Assembly (NCBI GenBank): GCA_021234155.1
Contig: JAJEKV010000050.1
Span: forward strand, 8,468,765-8,532,764
Reading direction: 5' to 3'
Length of the DNA stretch: 64,000 bases
Source: Isoetes taiwanensis
Taxonomy: Eukaryota > Streptophyta > Lycopodiopsida > Isoetales > Isoetaceae
The notes under the pieces were generated by a model. The model did not search any database, was not told the DNA's origin, and was given only the letters and a program-made list of their open reading frames with translations. The first letter of the stretch is position 1. Every line of letters begins with the position of its first letter. This document shows, in pieces, positions 1-12,216 of this stretch. A program made the position numbers and the translations under genes.

Positions 1-503
1 ATGGGCCAACCGACATCACTCGATTTGTTCTTGATAGCCGTGGCACGAGATGGACACAAGATGATTACAAAGACCTTCTTCAACACATGCGGTGGTTTTA
101 CGACCGAGATGCATTATACCATCGCGGATAGCTTTGCCACCGACATGTCCCACGCGATATGCTATCTGCGCGAAATGATCTCGAATGCATTAAAGTGATG
201 AGGCAAGCAATAATGATAGATGAAAACAAAGATAGCGAGTTCAAGACCGAAAGTAAGATCTCACATGTGCTAGTCCTTATGATAGCCATTATGGATGATC
301 AAGAATATGAAAGACTCAAGGGGAAACCAGAAGGTGAGAAGATTGCTTGGCAGTGCTATCGGCTAGATGAACCCCTAGTGAGGAATGTTTTTTATGTCGA
401 ATCCAATGCTGAAGACAAAGGGAAAGGGACTGCAGATGTGGATGTGGACCTTATAGAGGACGAAGAGGAAGAGGAAGAAGAAAATCGGTCCCCTCGCCCT
501 TAA
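1..503 (+). pseudogene. Unrecognised acidic protein, frame-shifted remnant, open at the window edge
   Basis: Two overlapping forward frames read as one protein broken near position 190. The first (1-198) starts at or before the window edge. The second continues from about 190 to a TAA at 501-503. The second part has coherent protein-like composition and ends in a long acidic run (after a VDVDLIEDEEEE stretch) followed by NRSPRP. I do not recognise a family. The frame break and the repeat-rich setting suggest a mobile-element remnant, but nothing proves it. No promoter or splice sites were identified. Confidence 0.3.
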
Positions 504-2220
504 TTCACCAATCAAGTATGAGCTACCGACGGCAAGACATAAGGGGAGGCTGAATAAGTACGGGTTTTCTTTGGACCTTTAGAGTCAACGGTTGGGAGTT
601 TCATGTTGAGGTTATGCCTGGCCGAAACTCCGCTTAGCTAGAGCCTTCCGCCCTTTAGAGTCAACGTGTTGGGAGTTTCATGTTGGAGGTTATGTCGGCC
701 GGGGAAGCTCAAGGCTAGCTAGAAATGCCAAAGTGTGGTCTCTCGATGGTCAAGCCAAGGACTTCCTTGATATTTTTTTTTTTCGAGAAAGTGCTAGAGG
801 TGGCACCTAGGGGTCCCATGATGCAAAGGTAAGAAATAAAGCTTCCGCCTCTAAGGCCGAATTACCTCCAGATCTGGCTAAAGAGCGGGAGGACATGAGA
901 AAGCAGATGGAGCAGATAAAGATGAATTTCGACAACCAAATTTAATAACTATGCGGTCGAGATCGTGGCCTATACTTCCAATCACATATGAAAATCACCT
1001 AAGGGGATGTAGAGAACGAAACCAAGAAGACAAAATCCAAGATGATACAAAGGAATCGGAAAGCTCTAGTCGTTAGCATAAAGAGTAATGAAGTATCAAC
1101 CATAGTTCAAACACTAAGTGATGTGGTTGACACTTTGGCAGACTGAAGACAACCGAGAGTAAGCTCATCATTGCGGAAGTTGAACATGAACCGAAGGTAT
1201 ATTCTTCAAACAATGAAAATCGCGCTACCAAAGCGCCATTTCAATTTTCTTTTTCCTTGTCTCACAAGTGTGTGCTTTCTTATTACAGCACCCAAAACCG
1301 GGTTTCCTCCAAAATTCGTGTTCAATTTGAATGGAGTGCTCGCAAAACGCTACCTAAAGCAACATTCGACCTATCATGGTATGCACGAAACCATTTGAGA
1401 CACGCATTTAAAATGGGTATATCCGCGTCATCAGACCGGAAAGGAGATGTTAGACCAAGCTTTCACTTTATTTCAGTTGTAATTTGGTCGCCGATGGAGA
1501 ATAGAAATATACAGAAGTTTTGAGAATAGTTCTAATTACATAGAGATTGGGCATCCGCTTGGGATCGAGCAAATGTAAGTCATTTAAAACCCTAAGGATC
1601 CGCTAGAAAATATATTTGTGAAATGCTTGAGCGACATGATGGATGACTTGGGCGCTCAGAGAAGGAAGGCATCATTATAGTTGATGATGACGCCTTGAAG
1701 TGTTGCTTCAATCAACCACACTACTAAATCCACCATCCTATCATCCCGATATGGTTACCACGATGATTTTCTCGCTAAGCTTCATTGGTGTCATGCAAGA
1801 AATAGCTTCAGAAAAAACGGTCAAGATATACAAACACTATACCCAAGAACTTGATCGGACAGGGGGAAATTGATTGGGACCTTGAGAAAATCGCTCTAGA
1901 AAGGGAACTCTTTTGATATATATGTATACCGGAAATACACTTTCCATAAAAGTTTTGAATATGAAATATACTTTACACCAAAGGTTTTGAATATATATTG
2001 TGTTCTTGTAGCAAAGATTATTGGTACCGCGGTAACGTATTGTATTATTATATTATGTGTATGGTTTGCTATACTTGCAATAATTTGTATGTATATACCG
2101 TCAGGTGTGTATAAATAGATATGCATGAAATTGCCAAACCATCGGCTTCGGCCTCCGCCTGGCTTCTTGTTATTATGGCATTATTCTATTACCTCGCAAG
2201 ATGACCCATGAGGACCTCCC
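504..2220. other. No supported gene; contains a diverged 74-bp tandem duplication
   Basis: Only short unsupported frames occur here. A unit beginning CCTTTAGAGTCAACG and continuing TTGGGAGTTTCATGTT is present twice, near 577 and 651, with the second copy shifted by about 74 bp and carrying small indels. The remainder is AT-rich and shows no recognisable domain. Confidence 0.4.
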
Positions 2221-2397
2221 CAGGTGCCGCCACTAGAAATAGAACTTGAGGACCGGCTGACGTTCGTTGCTATGAATCCCGTCCGCTTCTATCCTGATCC
2301 CTTTGATGTTGTAATCCATCTACAATGGAATCCAGAACATGCTTTGTTCATGATGGAGAGGATCTCAGAAGCGCCTGTCGACGATGAATCGGATTAG
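2212..2397 (+). pseudogene. Unrecognised protein, C-terminal fragment
   Basis: A forward frame ending in TAG at 2395-2397 reads PPLEIELEDRLTFVAMNPVR followed by a hydrophobic/aromatic stretch and an acidic end (VDDESD). Composition is protein-like and better than chance for this AT-rich neighbourhood. It is too short for the usual length cut-off and has no clear start. It could be the last exon of an unrecognised gene or of the same remnant as 1-503. The family is unknown. Confidence 0.25.
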
Positions 2398-2741
2398 TTT
2401 TTTTAGTTTATATTCTATTATAATGCTATATTTATGCCAATGAAATCGCGCCACGCGCGATTTGAACCACGAAAATCTCTGTTTTGTAGCAACTTGCTTG
2501 CCGTTATTTATTCGTAAAGCACTAAAATTTCAATCTATAGATTTCGTTGTCGTCTGTGATGGTACGAAATAATAAGCAATTTCCTACTTTTTATATTGCC
2601 AACATTCTGTCATAATATGGGTGATTTGCATCGAATATTTGAATGCCTTTCCATTTCAACACAAAATGCATCTTCCTAGCCCGAAAATAAACTCAGTGCA
2701 AAAGTGTAGTTAATTCAATATAATGGTCAATAAATGGCTTA

Positions 2742-2789
2742 TATGGCGCGATTTTGGAATAGACATAATCCCAATTTAATTGAATGATA
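2742..2789 (+). repeat. Dispersed repeat, copy 1 (pair with 26,206-26,253)
   Basis: The stretch from GGCGCGATTTTGGAATAGAC through AATTGAATGATAG recurs with a few substitutions at 26,206-26,253. The L1 copy that follows starts at the end of this repeat, which suggests that it integrated here. Confidence 0.55.
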
Positions 2790-2790
2790 G

Positions 2791-4050
2791 TTGTCCCCTA
2801 TTCTCTCTCGGATTAAAAGGAAATTAAATACTTATGGTAATTGCCTGTCCCTTGCAGGTAGATCCATCATTGCAAATGCTGTTATTGCCAGTTCTCATAT
2901 CTATTTTTCCTCTGTTTTACTTGCTCCAAAAAACATTTATCTTCAACTTGAGAGAATCATCAGAAACATTATCTGGGGAAAGAAACGCTTGGTTAATTGG
3001 AACTATATCACCAGATCTAAAGCCCATGGTGGTCTAGGTTGCAAAAATCTGTTTTTGCAAGGAACTGCTTTAGCTGGTAAATATGTCTGGAGGGCAATTT
3101 TTCACAAAAATAACCCAGCCTCTGTTTTCATTAAATATTGGTTTCAAAAGTGTGGAATTACAGGGCACCCCTCCATCAGTCATCAGCTACCTTCCTCGAT
3201 TTTCTTTGATATTCATCCCGCTCAGAACATTTCTCCTCTCATGAGAAGTTTGGTTTTAGCTTGGAACAGGATTTCTAAAATCTTGACTCATAACAAGCCT
3301 AACTTGTTTCAGAGGAGCACCTCCATCTTCTGGAATCCTTATTTATCTCAGGCAAATGGTTACCCTCTAGCTATCAATCACCCTAAGATCTATAAGAAAT
3401 GGTCTCAATCTGGTATTATTACTCTAGGGGATCTTAGACAGGACAACAGGTGGATCTCTTGGACTGCTCTCAAAAGGAAGGTTATGGGAACTTCTTAATT
3501 TATTTACTCTGAATCTGAATCCTGTGAACTCCCATATTGACTGGACTTGTAAGGGGAAGTATAATTACAAAGTCTCCACTGTTTATAAATTGTTAGCCTA
3601 AAATAATTCTCCTTCAAAATCTAAAACCCATCTTAATGACAATGAGGAGATTAGGCTTCAGAAGAATATCTAGCTGTCTTATTGCCCTCCAAAAGTTTCT
3701 TATTTTATCTGGTTATTGGCCAACAAAAGTTTATCCAATCTAGAGTGCATTGCTAAGCACTACAATCCTAGTAGCCAGAAATTTGGTCTTAATCCTATTT
3801 CTACTAATTGCCCTCTTGGTTTCCATAATATTGAATTTTTGGATCATATTTTTAATTGTCCGAAATTAGATCCCTTATGGATTTGGTGTCAAGATGCTTT
3901 GTTCATAAATAAGCCAAATAATCTGATTGATTTCTTCATGCATGATGACAAGTTTGATAATACTTTATTCTTCACTGTTTTATGGAATATATGGAAGCAT
4001 AGGAATAGATGTCTCCATGGGGGACATGCTAGCTATATGCTAGATTAAGA
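2791..4050 (+). pseudogene. L1 reverse transcriptase C-terminal part and zf-RVT domain
   Basis: The frame at 2791-3498 carries the conserved segment downstream of the polymerase core: LSLAGRSIIANAVIASSHIY, then IIWGKKRLVNWNYI and AHGGLGCKNLF. After stops and a frame change, 3716-4048 gives the zf-RVT region, with LANKSLSNLECIAKHY, then C-P and H-F-C-P spacing and LWNIWKHRNRCLHGG. The catalytic core (YADD) lies upstream of the truncation and is absent. The family copies its own RNA at nicked chromosomal DNA; this fragment cannot. Confidence 0.8.
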
Positions 4051-4101
4051 TTAACATCAAGCCTGACTTACAAACCTCTGTAACTGCTCATAGGCTTCAA
4101 A

Positions 4102-4656
4102 GTGAACAGAACATTTATGATGACAAATGGAACTCTATTGGTTATTTTTTTGGTCAACATAATTTGTTTAAATTACAGTGCTCTCAAATGGATACTCACT
4201 CATCTTCTGATGTTGATGCTAGAATATCTGGAGTTTTGTAAACGCATCTTGGATACAAGTTTTGATTGTTTTGAGGCAGAAAGTAATCTGGAACACTTTG
4301 ACACGCAAGTAAATGCCTTTGCTGATTATGATTGGAAATCAAAAATCCCAAAGCCCCATGAATTTCCAGTCAGAGAGATTCAGTGGGCATATAAATTCTG
4401 CAAGAGTACCTATCAGATGACCACCCTCTTTTGGTTTCTGGAAATCAATCATATGCAGATGACAGATAGCCAGTTTGAGTTTTACAGAGAGTGCTATTAT
4501 TATCATAGAGGAAAAGCAGATGCTTATGGAAATCTCATACTAATCATGGCTACTTCTTGTGTTACTGATCTACTGCAGGCTCTGGATTGGAGAAATGATA
4601 CCAACCATATCTTACAGCCTGCCTTCTCTGACCATTTTGCCTATCTTGACCCTTAA
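4102..4656 (+). pseudogene. 184-residue open frame in the 3' part of the L1
   Basis: An open frame follows the zf-RVT region inside the same element. Its first ~45 residues are hydrophobic and probably out-of-frame sequence. From CKRILDTSFDCFEAESNLE onward it is rich in acidic and aromatic residues and looks protein-like. Plant L1 ORF2 proteins often carry an RNase H-like or unclassified C-terminal region here. I cannot see RNase H catalytic motifs, so the identity is open. Confidence 0.35.
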
Positions 4657-4957
4657 GCTCCATATATACCATAAATTTCTTGCTTCTCATACATTTTGGC
4701 TCAATTGTGTTTACACAGGTTCATATTCAGCTAGATCAACTAATGAGAAGTGGAGAACTCGAAATGTTTATGCTATTGCTCCTTTATACAAACTTTTAGA
4801 AAGCCTTCAGACATTAAGACTATTAAGACTGTTTTGTCTTTAATATTTATGCTTAGTGTCTATTATATATCTTATAGCAACATCATGTTGCTTATAATGT
4901 ACTTTTTGATCTTTAATTAATGAAAAAATATCTCATTCTCTCAAAAAAAAAAAAAAT

Positions 4958-6412
4958 ATACAAATATTTTTGTGCAATCTAAAACTATAGAGTCATGTTT
5001 ATTAGCCTCAATGGATTTGCATCATGAAGAACCTATCCCAAAGAAGTTAGGAATGTCTTCTAGCTCGATGTGAACATTTCAGATCCAATAGAATTGCAAT
5101 TAGTGTGTAATGTGCAAACTGCTATTAGATATTGGAGGAGGAGGAGGAGGAGGAGGAGGAGGAGGAGGAGGAGGAGGAGGAGGAGGAGGAGGAGGAGGAG
5201 GCATCCTACTATCCTATTTGGTCTACTACAATCAAAGCATGCACTACTTTATCAAAGCATGCCTTACTCAAACCTAAACCCTAAAGCCTTACATATGGAT
5301 GACATGGTTGATAGGATTGCATGCTTCATCTATTAGCTGCATCTTTATCCTCCGAGTTCTTCAGAATTCATAAAATGATAAATTCCTTGAACCCTAAACC
5401 AAGAAGCTCCAAGCGTATACCTTTAGACCCTCAACCCTATAAAACACTTTGCACATCAGTTTTTATTGTGATTGGCATGTAGATCCAGTACATTTAATCT
5501 AATATCTCCATTCTTAAAAGGTTGTAAATTCATGATATGGTAAGTCTGTCCCTAAACTTCAAAGTCCTAAACACGTAACAATAAACCTGATACCTTCAAT
5601 GTATGATTTCTCAAACATGTGTAGCATGTACAAATGCAATTGTTACCTTAGCCGGGATAGTTGTGAAACCATTTTCTTTATAGAATAACCAAGGTGTTCA
5701 AGTTTCCACTTACACCATATCATTCAAAACAAAATGCATGTGAATCCACAATTAATAATATGTCCACATGTGGTCCAATCCAGCTATTTGGAAAAGGGCT
5801 ATTTGAGAATGGAGAAAAGCAACAAAGCATATACATGATATATAAATCCTGCAAAGGATTCGTACCTGGAAGCAAACCCTCCACAAAACGAACCTTCCAA
5901 ACCTCGAATGACCTGCAGATCTGATATCAGGTTAGAAGACATAGCTTCAATCTAGAAACTGAAAACAAACAAATTGAATGCTACATTAAAGCTAAAAAGA
6001 TTCTTACAAAAAACTTGCCCTCAGTTGGATTTGGATTCGTAATCTCTAAAAATTGCAAAAGCGCAGCAAAGGGCTATTCTAATACCCATCATCGCGACGA
6101 AGCAGAAAAGAAGAGCAAGGTCGCCATTGAGCCTTCATCGTTTTCAGCTATGGTGGATCTCTTCGTTGCGGCTAATAACGGGCTCCCATTCCAACAAAAA
6201 TTTCAAACCTATCCCATACCACTAAAAAATAAAGTGCCACAAGCAGGAGAACGAAACGTCGCATGTGGCATAACATGCAGCATTCCAGCACGAAATCCAA
6301 CTCCATCCCATTTTAAAAGATAAGATTTTAGTCCCTCTCTCCCTGATTTTGCCCTAAACCCTCTCTCTCTTGATCTCCAGCCTAAGCTAATCAGTTTCCT
6401 TGACCATAAGAT
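4958..6412. other. No supported gene; contains a GGA microsatellite
   Basis: AT-rich sequence with only short frames. A frame at 6015-6323 (SVGFGFVISKNCKSAAKGYS...) has somewhat protein-like composition but no recognised domain. Confidence 0.4.
5134..5201 (+). repeat. (GGA)n microsatellite, about 68 bp
   Basis: An uninterrupted GGA trinucleotide run of about 22 units. The arginine-rich frame read through it is a by-product of the repeat, not a gene. Confidence 0.97.
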
Positions 6413-7147
6413 ATGGCGCGCACCAAGTGCACCGCTAGGAATGTTAGGATCCCTAGGAAGAGACCCAGGATGGAGGAGTTAGCTGCTGGCAGTGGCAAGT
6501 AAATTAGGGAGCACCTGAGGCCGAGACAGGGCGAGGAGGACGAGCTCAACACATCGGGCTCCTTAGATGAGACATATCACACCATCTATGAGCGGGCCCT
6601 GAGTAGCTCGCCCTAGAGCACTCAGTGCATCGGCGAGTAGGGGATGCTTTCGGGAAGCTGAGGGGGACCCCAGCAGGAGCAGCAGGAGAAGCAGTAGCAC
6701 CAGCAGGAACAGGTAGGCCCCAGCAAAAAGAAGGAAAAGGAGAAGATGGCGGAGTGGGAAGAGGAGAGGGCAGCCCGAAAGAGGAAGGAGAGAGAGCAAG
6801 AGGCGAGGCGGCAGGAAAAGAGATCCAAGAGGGATCAAGATAGGCCAAACAGATGTGTCAGAATTGAAGAGCCTCGTCGAGAAGCACCCGATGAGGAGTA
6901 GGAAGATGAAGAGGAAGTCGAAGAAGAAGTCGAGGGGGGAGAAGAAGAGGAGGAGCTCGACAGGAAATCCTGAAGGTGGCCTTTTTAAATTCCAACATTA
7001 TCCGTGCATTGGAAACATTGCCTAACAGAATTCGGCTTACCAGCAGCAGCCAAGCTCATATCTCGAGATGCTGTCACAATCTTCAACTGTTTCAATAGCA
7101 TGCATGCATTCCGAAGAGTGGGAGCCCGTCAAGGATTCAGTGAGTGA
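6413..7147 (+). pseudogene. Gag-like charged protein with histone H3-like N-terminus, stop-riddled
   Basis: An ATG at 6413 opens MARTKCTARNVRIPRKRPR, close to the histone H3 tail (MARTKQTARK...). The same frame stays aligned for more than 550 nt, interrupted by in-frame stops only (TAA at 6500, then several TAG and TGA). It passes through a charged coiled-coil-like block near 6722-6890 (KKKEKEKMAEWEEERAARKR...) and an acidic tail near 6900-6970. It possibly continues through a segment with EFGLPAAAKLISRDAV. Several stops fit decay of CAG or CGA codons by C-to-T change. Gag proteins of some plant retroelements begin with H3-like sequence (recalled, not checked); a decayed host gene is the alternative. 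Confidence 0.5.
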
Positions 7148-8045
7148 TGATTCTTTCGGACAATGAAAGCTTTCCAGTTGTTCTTAGCTGGATTATTAGT
7201 ACCCATTCTTAGCATTAGACGATCTCTAGAGCCTAAGGACCCTAACCTGTATCTTAAACTAGCAAATGAATGCTAATCATGTTGATTAGAATCATTATTC
7301 ATTTAAATTGGGATTATGTCTTAATTTTGGGACATTTTTCAAGTTGTAGTTTTTTAGTGATGAATTCAAATTTACATTTCTTATTGCTTTGTTACAAATA
7401 CGTAAACATTATCAAATTACATAAGTGCAAACTTTTGATCTTTTTCTTTAGAAATTCCTTTTTCGTTTCAAAGGTATATAAAATAATAACAAACAAATTA
7501 GGTTCATAAAAATGAAGATCCCATACAAGAAAAAATGTTCCATTATATATTTCCTTAAAAATTACAATGTGTCTTCACCCATTATCCCAACAACTTCCAC
7601 AGTTTGTTTTTGGAATTGATGGGCTTTCTTATGTAGTCCAAAATAGAACCCATCACAGCATCCATATAATAGTACCATGCATCAAAGATACGAAGACCAC
7701 AAAACAAGTAGTATTTTCCATTACTGACGCGAAAATGAGATTCAAATTAAAAAGCTGCCTGGTAAGAGTTAAATTACAGAAGATAGAAATCTCTAAGTTA
7801 GGGCCATAGTTACAATTCTAGATGACATTTTGAACTAGAAGAAGCCACGGTGCCATACCAAACATGGTTTTATATCCTTAAAACTAAGTTCCAATTAGCC
7901 ACGGCATACCGAATATGGTTTCGTATTCCTAAATAAAAGTTCTAAATATCTTGAAATAATTCAAAGGAAAACAACTCAAAAAATGAACGCTTTGGCTAGG
8001 CTAGTAATGGTTTAAAATGCGTATGTGTGCTTCCTCCTATCTATG
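7148..8045. other. AT-rich stretch, no supported gene
   Basis: Short frames at 7270-7509 and 7567-7809 have the low-complexity composition of AT-rich noncoding DNA. I see no domain, splice signal or repeat boundary. Confidence 0.4.
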
Positions 8046-8614
8046 GTAGCAAAATAACGGGGGGTTCAGGGGGTTCCATGGGGATCTGATATGGATGTAA
8101 AAAAACAATCCCTGAAACCATAGACATATATCCCTAAAACAGTTGAATGGGTTATTATTAAAAAAAACATAGATTCAAGAAATAAAATAATCACATTAGC
8201 TCACTGGAGATATTGATTAAAGTAGTCTTATTAGAATATTGAGTTATTTTGATAGAGGTTCGAGCCACCATATTTCATATTTTAAAATCTTAAGCAAAGC
8301 CGTGTAGAGGTTCGATATTCCCTCAAAAACCTTAGGCGAAATCGTATTTCATATTTCAAAATCATAGCCGCCTCCAATTGTAAATGATTATAAGTGAAAC
8401 GAGAGGTGCCCAGAAGCCCCAACATATGATCTGTGTCATAGGATCGACGAATCCAACGACTGTGGTAGTCCAGGTGCACCTCGTTTAGAATAAAATATGT
8501 AGCAAAAGAACAGGGGGTTCTAGGGGGGTCTGATATGGATGTAAAAAAATAATTCCTGAAACCATAGACCATATATCCCTAAAACAATTGAATGTGTTGT
8601 TATAAAAAAAAATA
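8046..8614. mobile_element. Small element: ~310-bp core between ~125-bp direct repeats
   Basis: A segment starting AGCAAAATAACGGGGGGTTC and containing GATCTGATATGGATGTAAAA occurs at about 8046-8180 and again, diverged, at about 8497-8614, in the same orientation. The core between them (about 8189-8495) recurs alone at 14,117-14,418. Short direct repeats around a tiny noncoding core resemble a TRIM-type LTR element. A core inserted into a duplicated segment is the alternative. The Helitron that follows starts at the end of the right-hand repeat. Confidence 0.45.
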
Positions 8615-9908
8615 TCTATCTATATATAATAATAAAGGAGTTTTATGATAGTCTGTGCGCAATCTTGGGCATTCAATTTTTTTAGGGTTTTGTTGGTCGT
8701 TGATTATCTCCACGTTAGAATAGAAACCGTTATTTTTTTCATGAAACTGTGCGAAGCTGATTATAGCGATGTCTCCTCGGGCACAATGACGATGGGGAGG
8801 TCTTCTATTTCTACAAATCGGCTGTAGCACAGAGGCGTGGAAGTGTTTTATTTGAATATCTTGGCTTGCGAAATTCCCAGGGACCCTCTACGTCTAGCAT
8901 CATTCAGCTTTTGGTTGAGTATCTTGGTCTGCGAAATTGCGAAATTTCCAGGGAACTCTATGTCTAGCATCAGTCAGGTTTTGGTGCAGTCCAGACAGTT
9001 TGTTTCCGAACAGGTTTCACAGATTGCAAAAATTTGGGCAGTTTTATGCCACAAAGCGGGAGAGAACAATATCGTTTCTATGGAGGGAAGATTCCAAGGC
9101 ATGAAGATTCTGAACATAGCTGTGCATTTCGAAATGCTTAAGTAGGCTAGAATCTTGGTCTTGAACCTGAGCCATAAGTTTTGTTGGATATTGGGAAGAG
9201 CAACAACTGGCATGCATAACATTCTTAGTACTATCTACATTTTGTAGTATATTAATCAGAAAGATTCAAGGATTTTGCTTTTTAAATCAGAAAAGTCTGC
9301 AAAATGGCTTTAATGGCTTTGAGATCAAGAGGGCCATTGCTTCTATCGCTGAGAAATATCTATGGCATTCTTATCTATGGCGGATCCCTGTATGCAAGAA
9401 CATGCTTATTTGCCCTATCCTAAATTTCATCGAAATGACAATTCCTTTTCTCAAAGCAGATTCAAGAGATGATAAGAATCTTTCTTGTTAATTCAAAGGG
9501 GGATTTATTACAAGCATATGATCTATGATGAACAGTGATTCTTCCATTTATTTGGAAGGAATAACAGACCCCAGGCTTTGCGTCTTGTCATTTGCGTTGG
9601 AAGGCTTTTCGTCTTTCCTTTCTCAGGCAGGATCAGCAGCAACACAACTTATCTGGCTTATTTGCTTGTTGCCTAACAAGATTTCAGAATTCGAAGGCAA
9701 ACTCGACCTTCACTACTTTGCAGAAGATACAATTGCATCGGTGCATGCTTGAACAAATTCGCAATGTTCAAATCTCAGAGTCAACCATTGTGTTTGTTCC
9801 AGGGGCATTACATGAGGACACAAAGTGGTAGCTTGTTTGGGCACTTTGCACTATCATTTCTCAAAATGCTTTCTGCAATGCTGGGAGAACAAGTAAATAT
9901 GCTTGCAG

Positions 9909-10930
9909 AATCTTGAACCATCTGTTGATCTTCCACCTGATAGTGAATATTTATGGATTCCTCCAGGTTATAATGCACCTCAACAGGTGAGGAAACAATT
10001 GTTTTATTATGCTCGCATCACTTGATATTTTGAATAGGATTAAATGTTGACATTTCAGGTGCATCTCACACAAGGAAACTATGAAGGCGACTCAGTTATT
10101 GTGTCATGGGTTATTACTGCCAAGGCTGGAAGTAGCGAGGTCTATTATGGACAAGTGCAAGGCCAACAAGATTTTGTCTCAAATGGCTCAGTCATAACCT
10201 ACAATTTTTATAATTATACATCAGGGTTCCTTCACCATTGCTTAATTCATGATCTTAAGGCATGTTGTTCATCTGCTGCTTTCATGTAGATGTTCTTTTT
10301 TATGCACCCATGTAATTTTTAACAGTTTCTGCTTTCTTTGTGTCTTTGCGTTTTCGAAGTACTGTTCCTGTTATTTGAATTTTTTTCTGCGTGTGCCTCT
10401 GGGATGAATTTCAAGTACTTAAATATCCTTCAACAGAGCCTTCTTTGAAAGCTCGTGAATCTAATCTGAACTTAATTTCTTTGCAGTATGAGACAAAATA
10501 TTATTACAAGCTTAGCTCTGGGGAATATGCTCGTGAGTTTTGGATTTTTACTCCACCAAGAGTAGGCCCAGATTCTGCATATATATTTGGCATCATTGGT
10601 AAGAACATTTGCCACCTGTTTGGATCAAGCTATTTCTAGAAAATGCATTCATGATGTCTTGATATACAAACTATATATGGAATGGATAAAAAATTGATCT
10701 GATGCAGGAGACCACGGGCAAACATATGACTCAGTGAAAATATTACAGCATTATCTGAGGAGCAATGGTCAGGTGTGCTATTTGTTGGTGACCTATCCTA
10801 TGCAGACCATTATCCATTTGACAACAATGAAAGATTGGACACATGGGGACGATTTATTGAATCAAGTGCAGCTTATCAATCTTGGTTGTGGACTACTGGT
10901 AATCACGAACTTGATTATCGGCTTGATATT
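9909..10930 (+). pseudogene. Purple acid phosphatase, captured exons
   Basis: Four exons with AG/GT borders can be read: 9909-9986 (PDSEYLWIPPGYNAPQQ), 10059-~10259 (VHLTQGNYEGDSVIVSWVIT), 10497-10598 (YETKYYYKLSSGEYAREFWI) and 10708-10930. These match the fibronectin-like N-terminal part and the start of the metallophosphatase domain. Metal-ligand motifs are visible: [16 protein letters not shown] and TGNHELDY. The second exon ends in a GC rather than GT donor. A one-base frameshift lies in exon four before VLFVGDLSY. The later histidine motifs of the active site are missing, so the enzyme would be inactive. The intact family hydrolyses phosphate monoesters, often in the secretory path or cell wall. 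Confidence 0.88.
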
Positions 10931-11528
10931 GTAAGTAGATATTTGAGGTACCTTCTCAGAGACATGTTTGATGTGTCCATTCAATCAAGTAGAAACAATT
11001 CCATTCAAACCATATATGCACTGCGACGAGTCGCTGCCATCTTTGGGATCCTAATCCCTATGTACACTTGTCCAGAGTAAATGCATGCTGCCTGATAGCC
11101 AATGAAACTATCTTGTTAAAGCTTGAATTCTGTCTAGGATGTGAGAATTCTGCAAGCTTCTGGCTTGGACGATTCTGTCTTCGATGTGGCATTTTGGAAA
11201 GAAAAGGATCTTAAGAGTACCCTGACAAGAGAAGGGGCGTCCAAATTAGGGCGGGCTGACACCTCTTTTGCTTTCTCAGATATTTTGTGTGCAATGCAAG
11301 ATAATGTATTGTTTGGAAATCTAGATAGCAAGAATTGTGATGACCTTGTCTCTTGTGTTTTTACAAAGCTTTTTGCTTTTGCAAAGGACTAATGCATGAG
11401 GCACAAAAAGAATCATGGCTGGTATGAATTGGGCCATGGCATATGGCATCATGGCAGCTGGAAATTGCTATCATGGGGTTTTGTCTATGATTGCATTAAT
11501 TTGCAAATGCAAACAGATTCAAAACAAC

Positions 11529-11654
11529 AGGTGGAAAATCATCATGTTTTATCTCTGAACATTCTCTTTATTATGAGAAAATCCTAGATTGAGGTGGAAA
11601 ATCATCATGTTTTATCTCTGAACATTCTCTTTATTATGAGAAAACAACGTTGCC
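11529..11654 (+). repeat. 63-bp tandem duplication
   Basis: A 63-bp unit starting AGGTGGAAAATCATCATGTT is repeated head to tail (11529 and 11592), with the second copy essentially identical. It lies inside the Helitron cargo between the two captured genes. Confidence 0.9.
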
Positions 11655-12216
11655 TTGCAACATTAGGATGGATATAGCAAGCACTTCAGTGGACAAATTA
11701 AGCTCCTCCAGCATCCTCCTCTCTAAAGAAGAATGAGCCAAAATGTATATCCGTATTTTCTTGTTTAACTATGTATTTGTTCTTCCTTTAGGTTTCAACA
11801 TCCTCATCTATTTCCATCATCAAGGTTTACACAACAGGAGCTTCCTGCTTGCAAGCCATTATTGACACCAAAATGGGTGAGAAAATTTTCAACTCTCTGT
11901 TGATCACATATGGAATATGCCTTATGTGAGTTGTGTTTTAGCAATGTAGGTTCTTGCTATTTTTATGTCAATTGGAATTGTTTTTATCCTGCCAGAGATG
12001 TAAGTATAGCAGCGTTTTTCCTCTTACTAACATGTATGTTTAGAGGGATTCAAACTTTCATTTTCCTGCATTCTGAAGGTTGTTGAAATGAAAGATCGTT
12101 ATGATAAGGTCTGTAACCCACTTGCAACAAGACAGCAGCAAGTAGCACATATACAAAGCATCTATAGGCTGCTATGTAGATAATTAGCACTTCAATCTAT
12201 AACTCCCCAAAAGCAG

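Larger units (their letters stand above)
2790..4957 (+). mobile_element. 5'-truncated L1-type LINE with poly(A) tail
   Basis: The element starts inside the reverse transcriptase, continues through the downstream zinc-finger (zf-RVT) region and a 3' UTR, and ends in a run of about 13 A at 4944-4957. 5' truncation plus a 3' poly(A) tail is the expected outcome of target-primed reverse transcription. No clear target duplication was found. The copy is no longer coding. Confidence 0.8.

Noticed and set aside
5070-5336. Frame with a poly-arginine run
   Set aside because: Produced by the GGA microsatellite; the flanks are not protein-like.
5268-5400. CCTAAACCCTAAA telomere-like words
   Set aside because: Only one or two units at each place; too short for an interstitial telomeric repeat.
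6546-6848. Minus-strand Leu/Pro/Ser-rich frames
   Set aside because: Antisense shadow of the charged coiled-coil-like block of the 6.4-kb pseudogene.
11141-11392. 83-residue frame inside the Helitron between the two captured genes
   Set aside because: No recognisable family and no supporting splice sites; possibly captured intron or unrelated filler.
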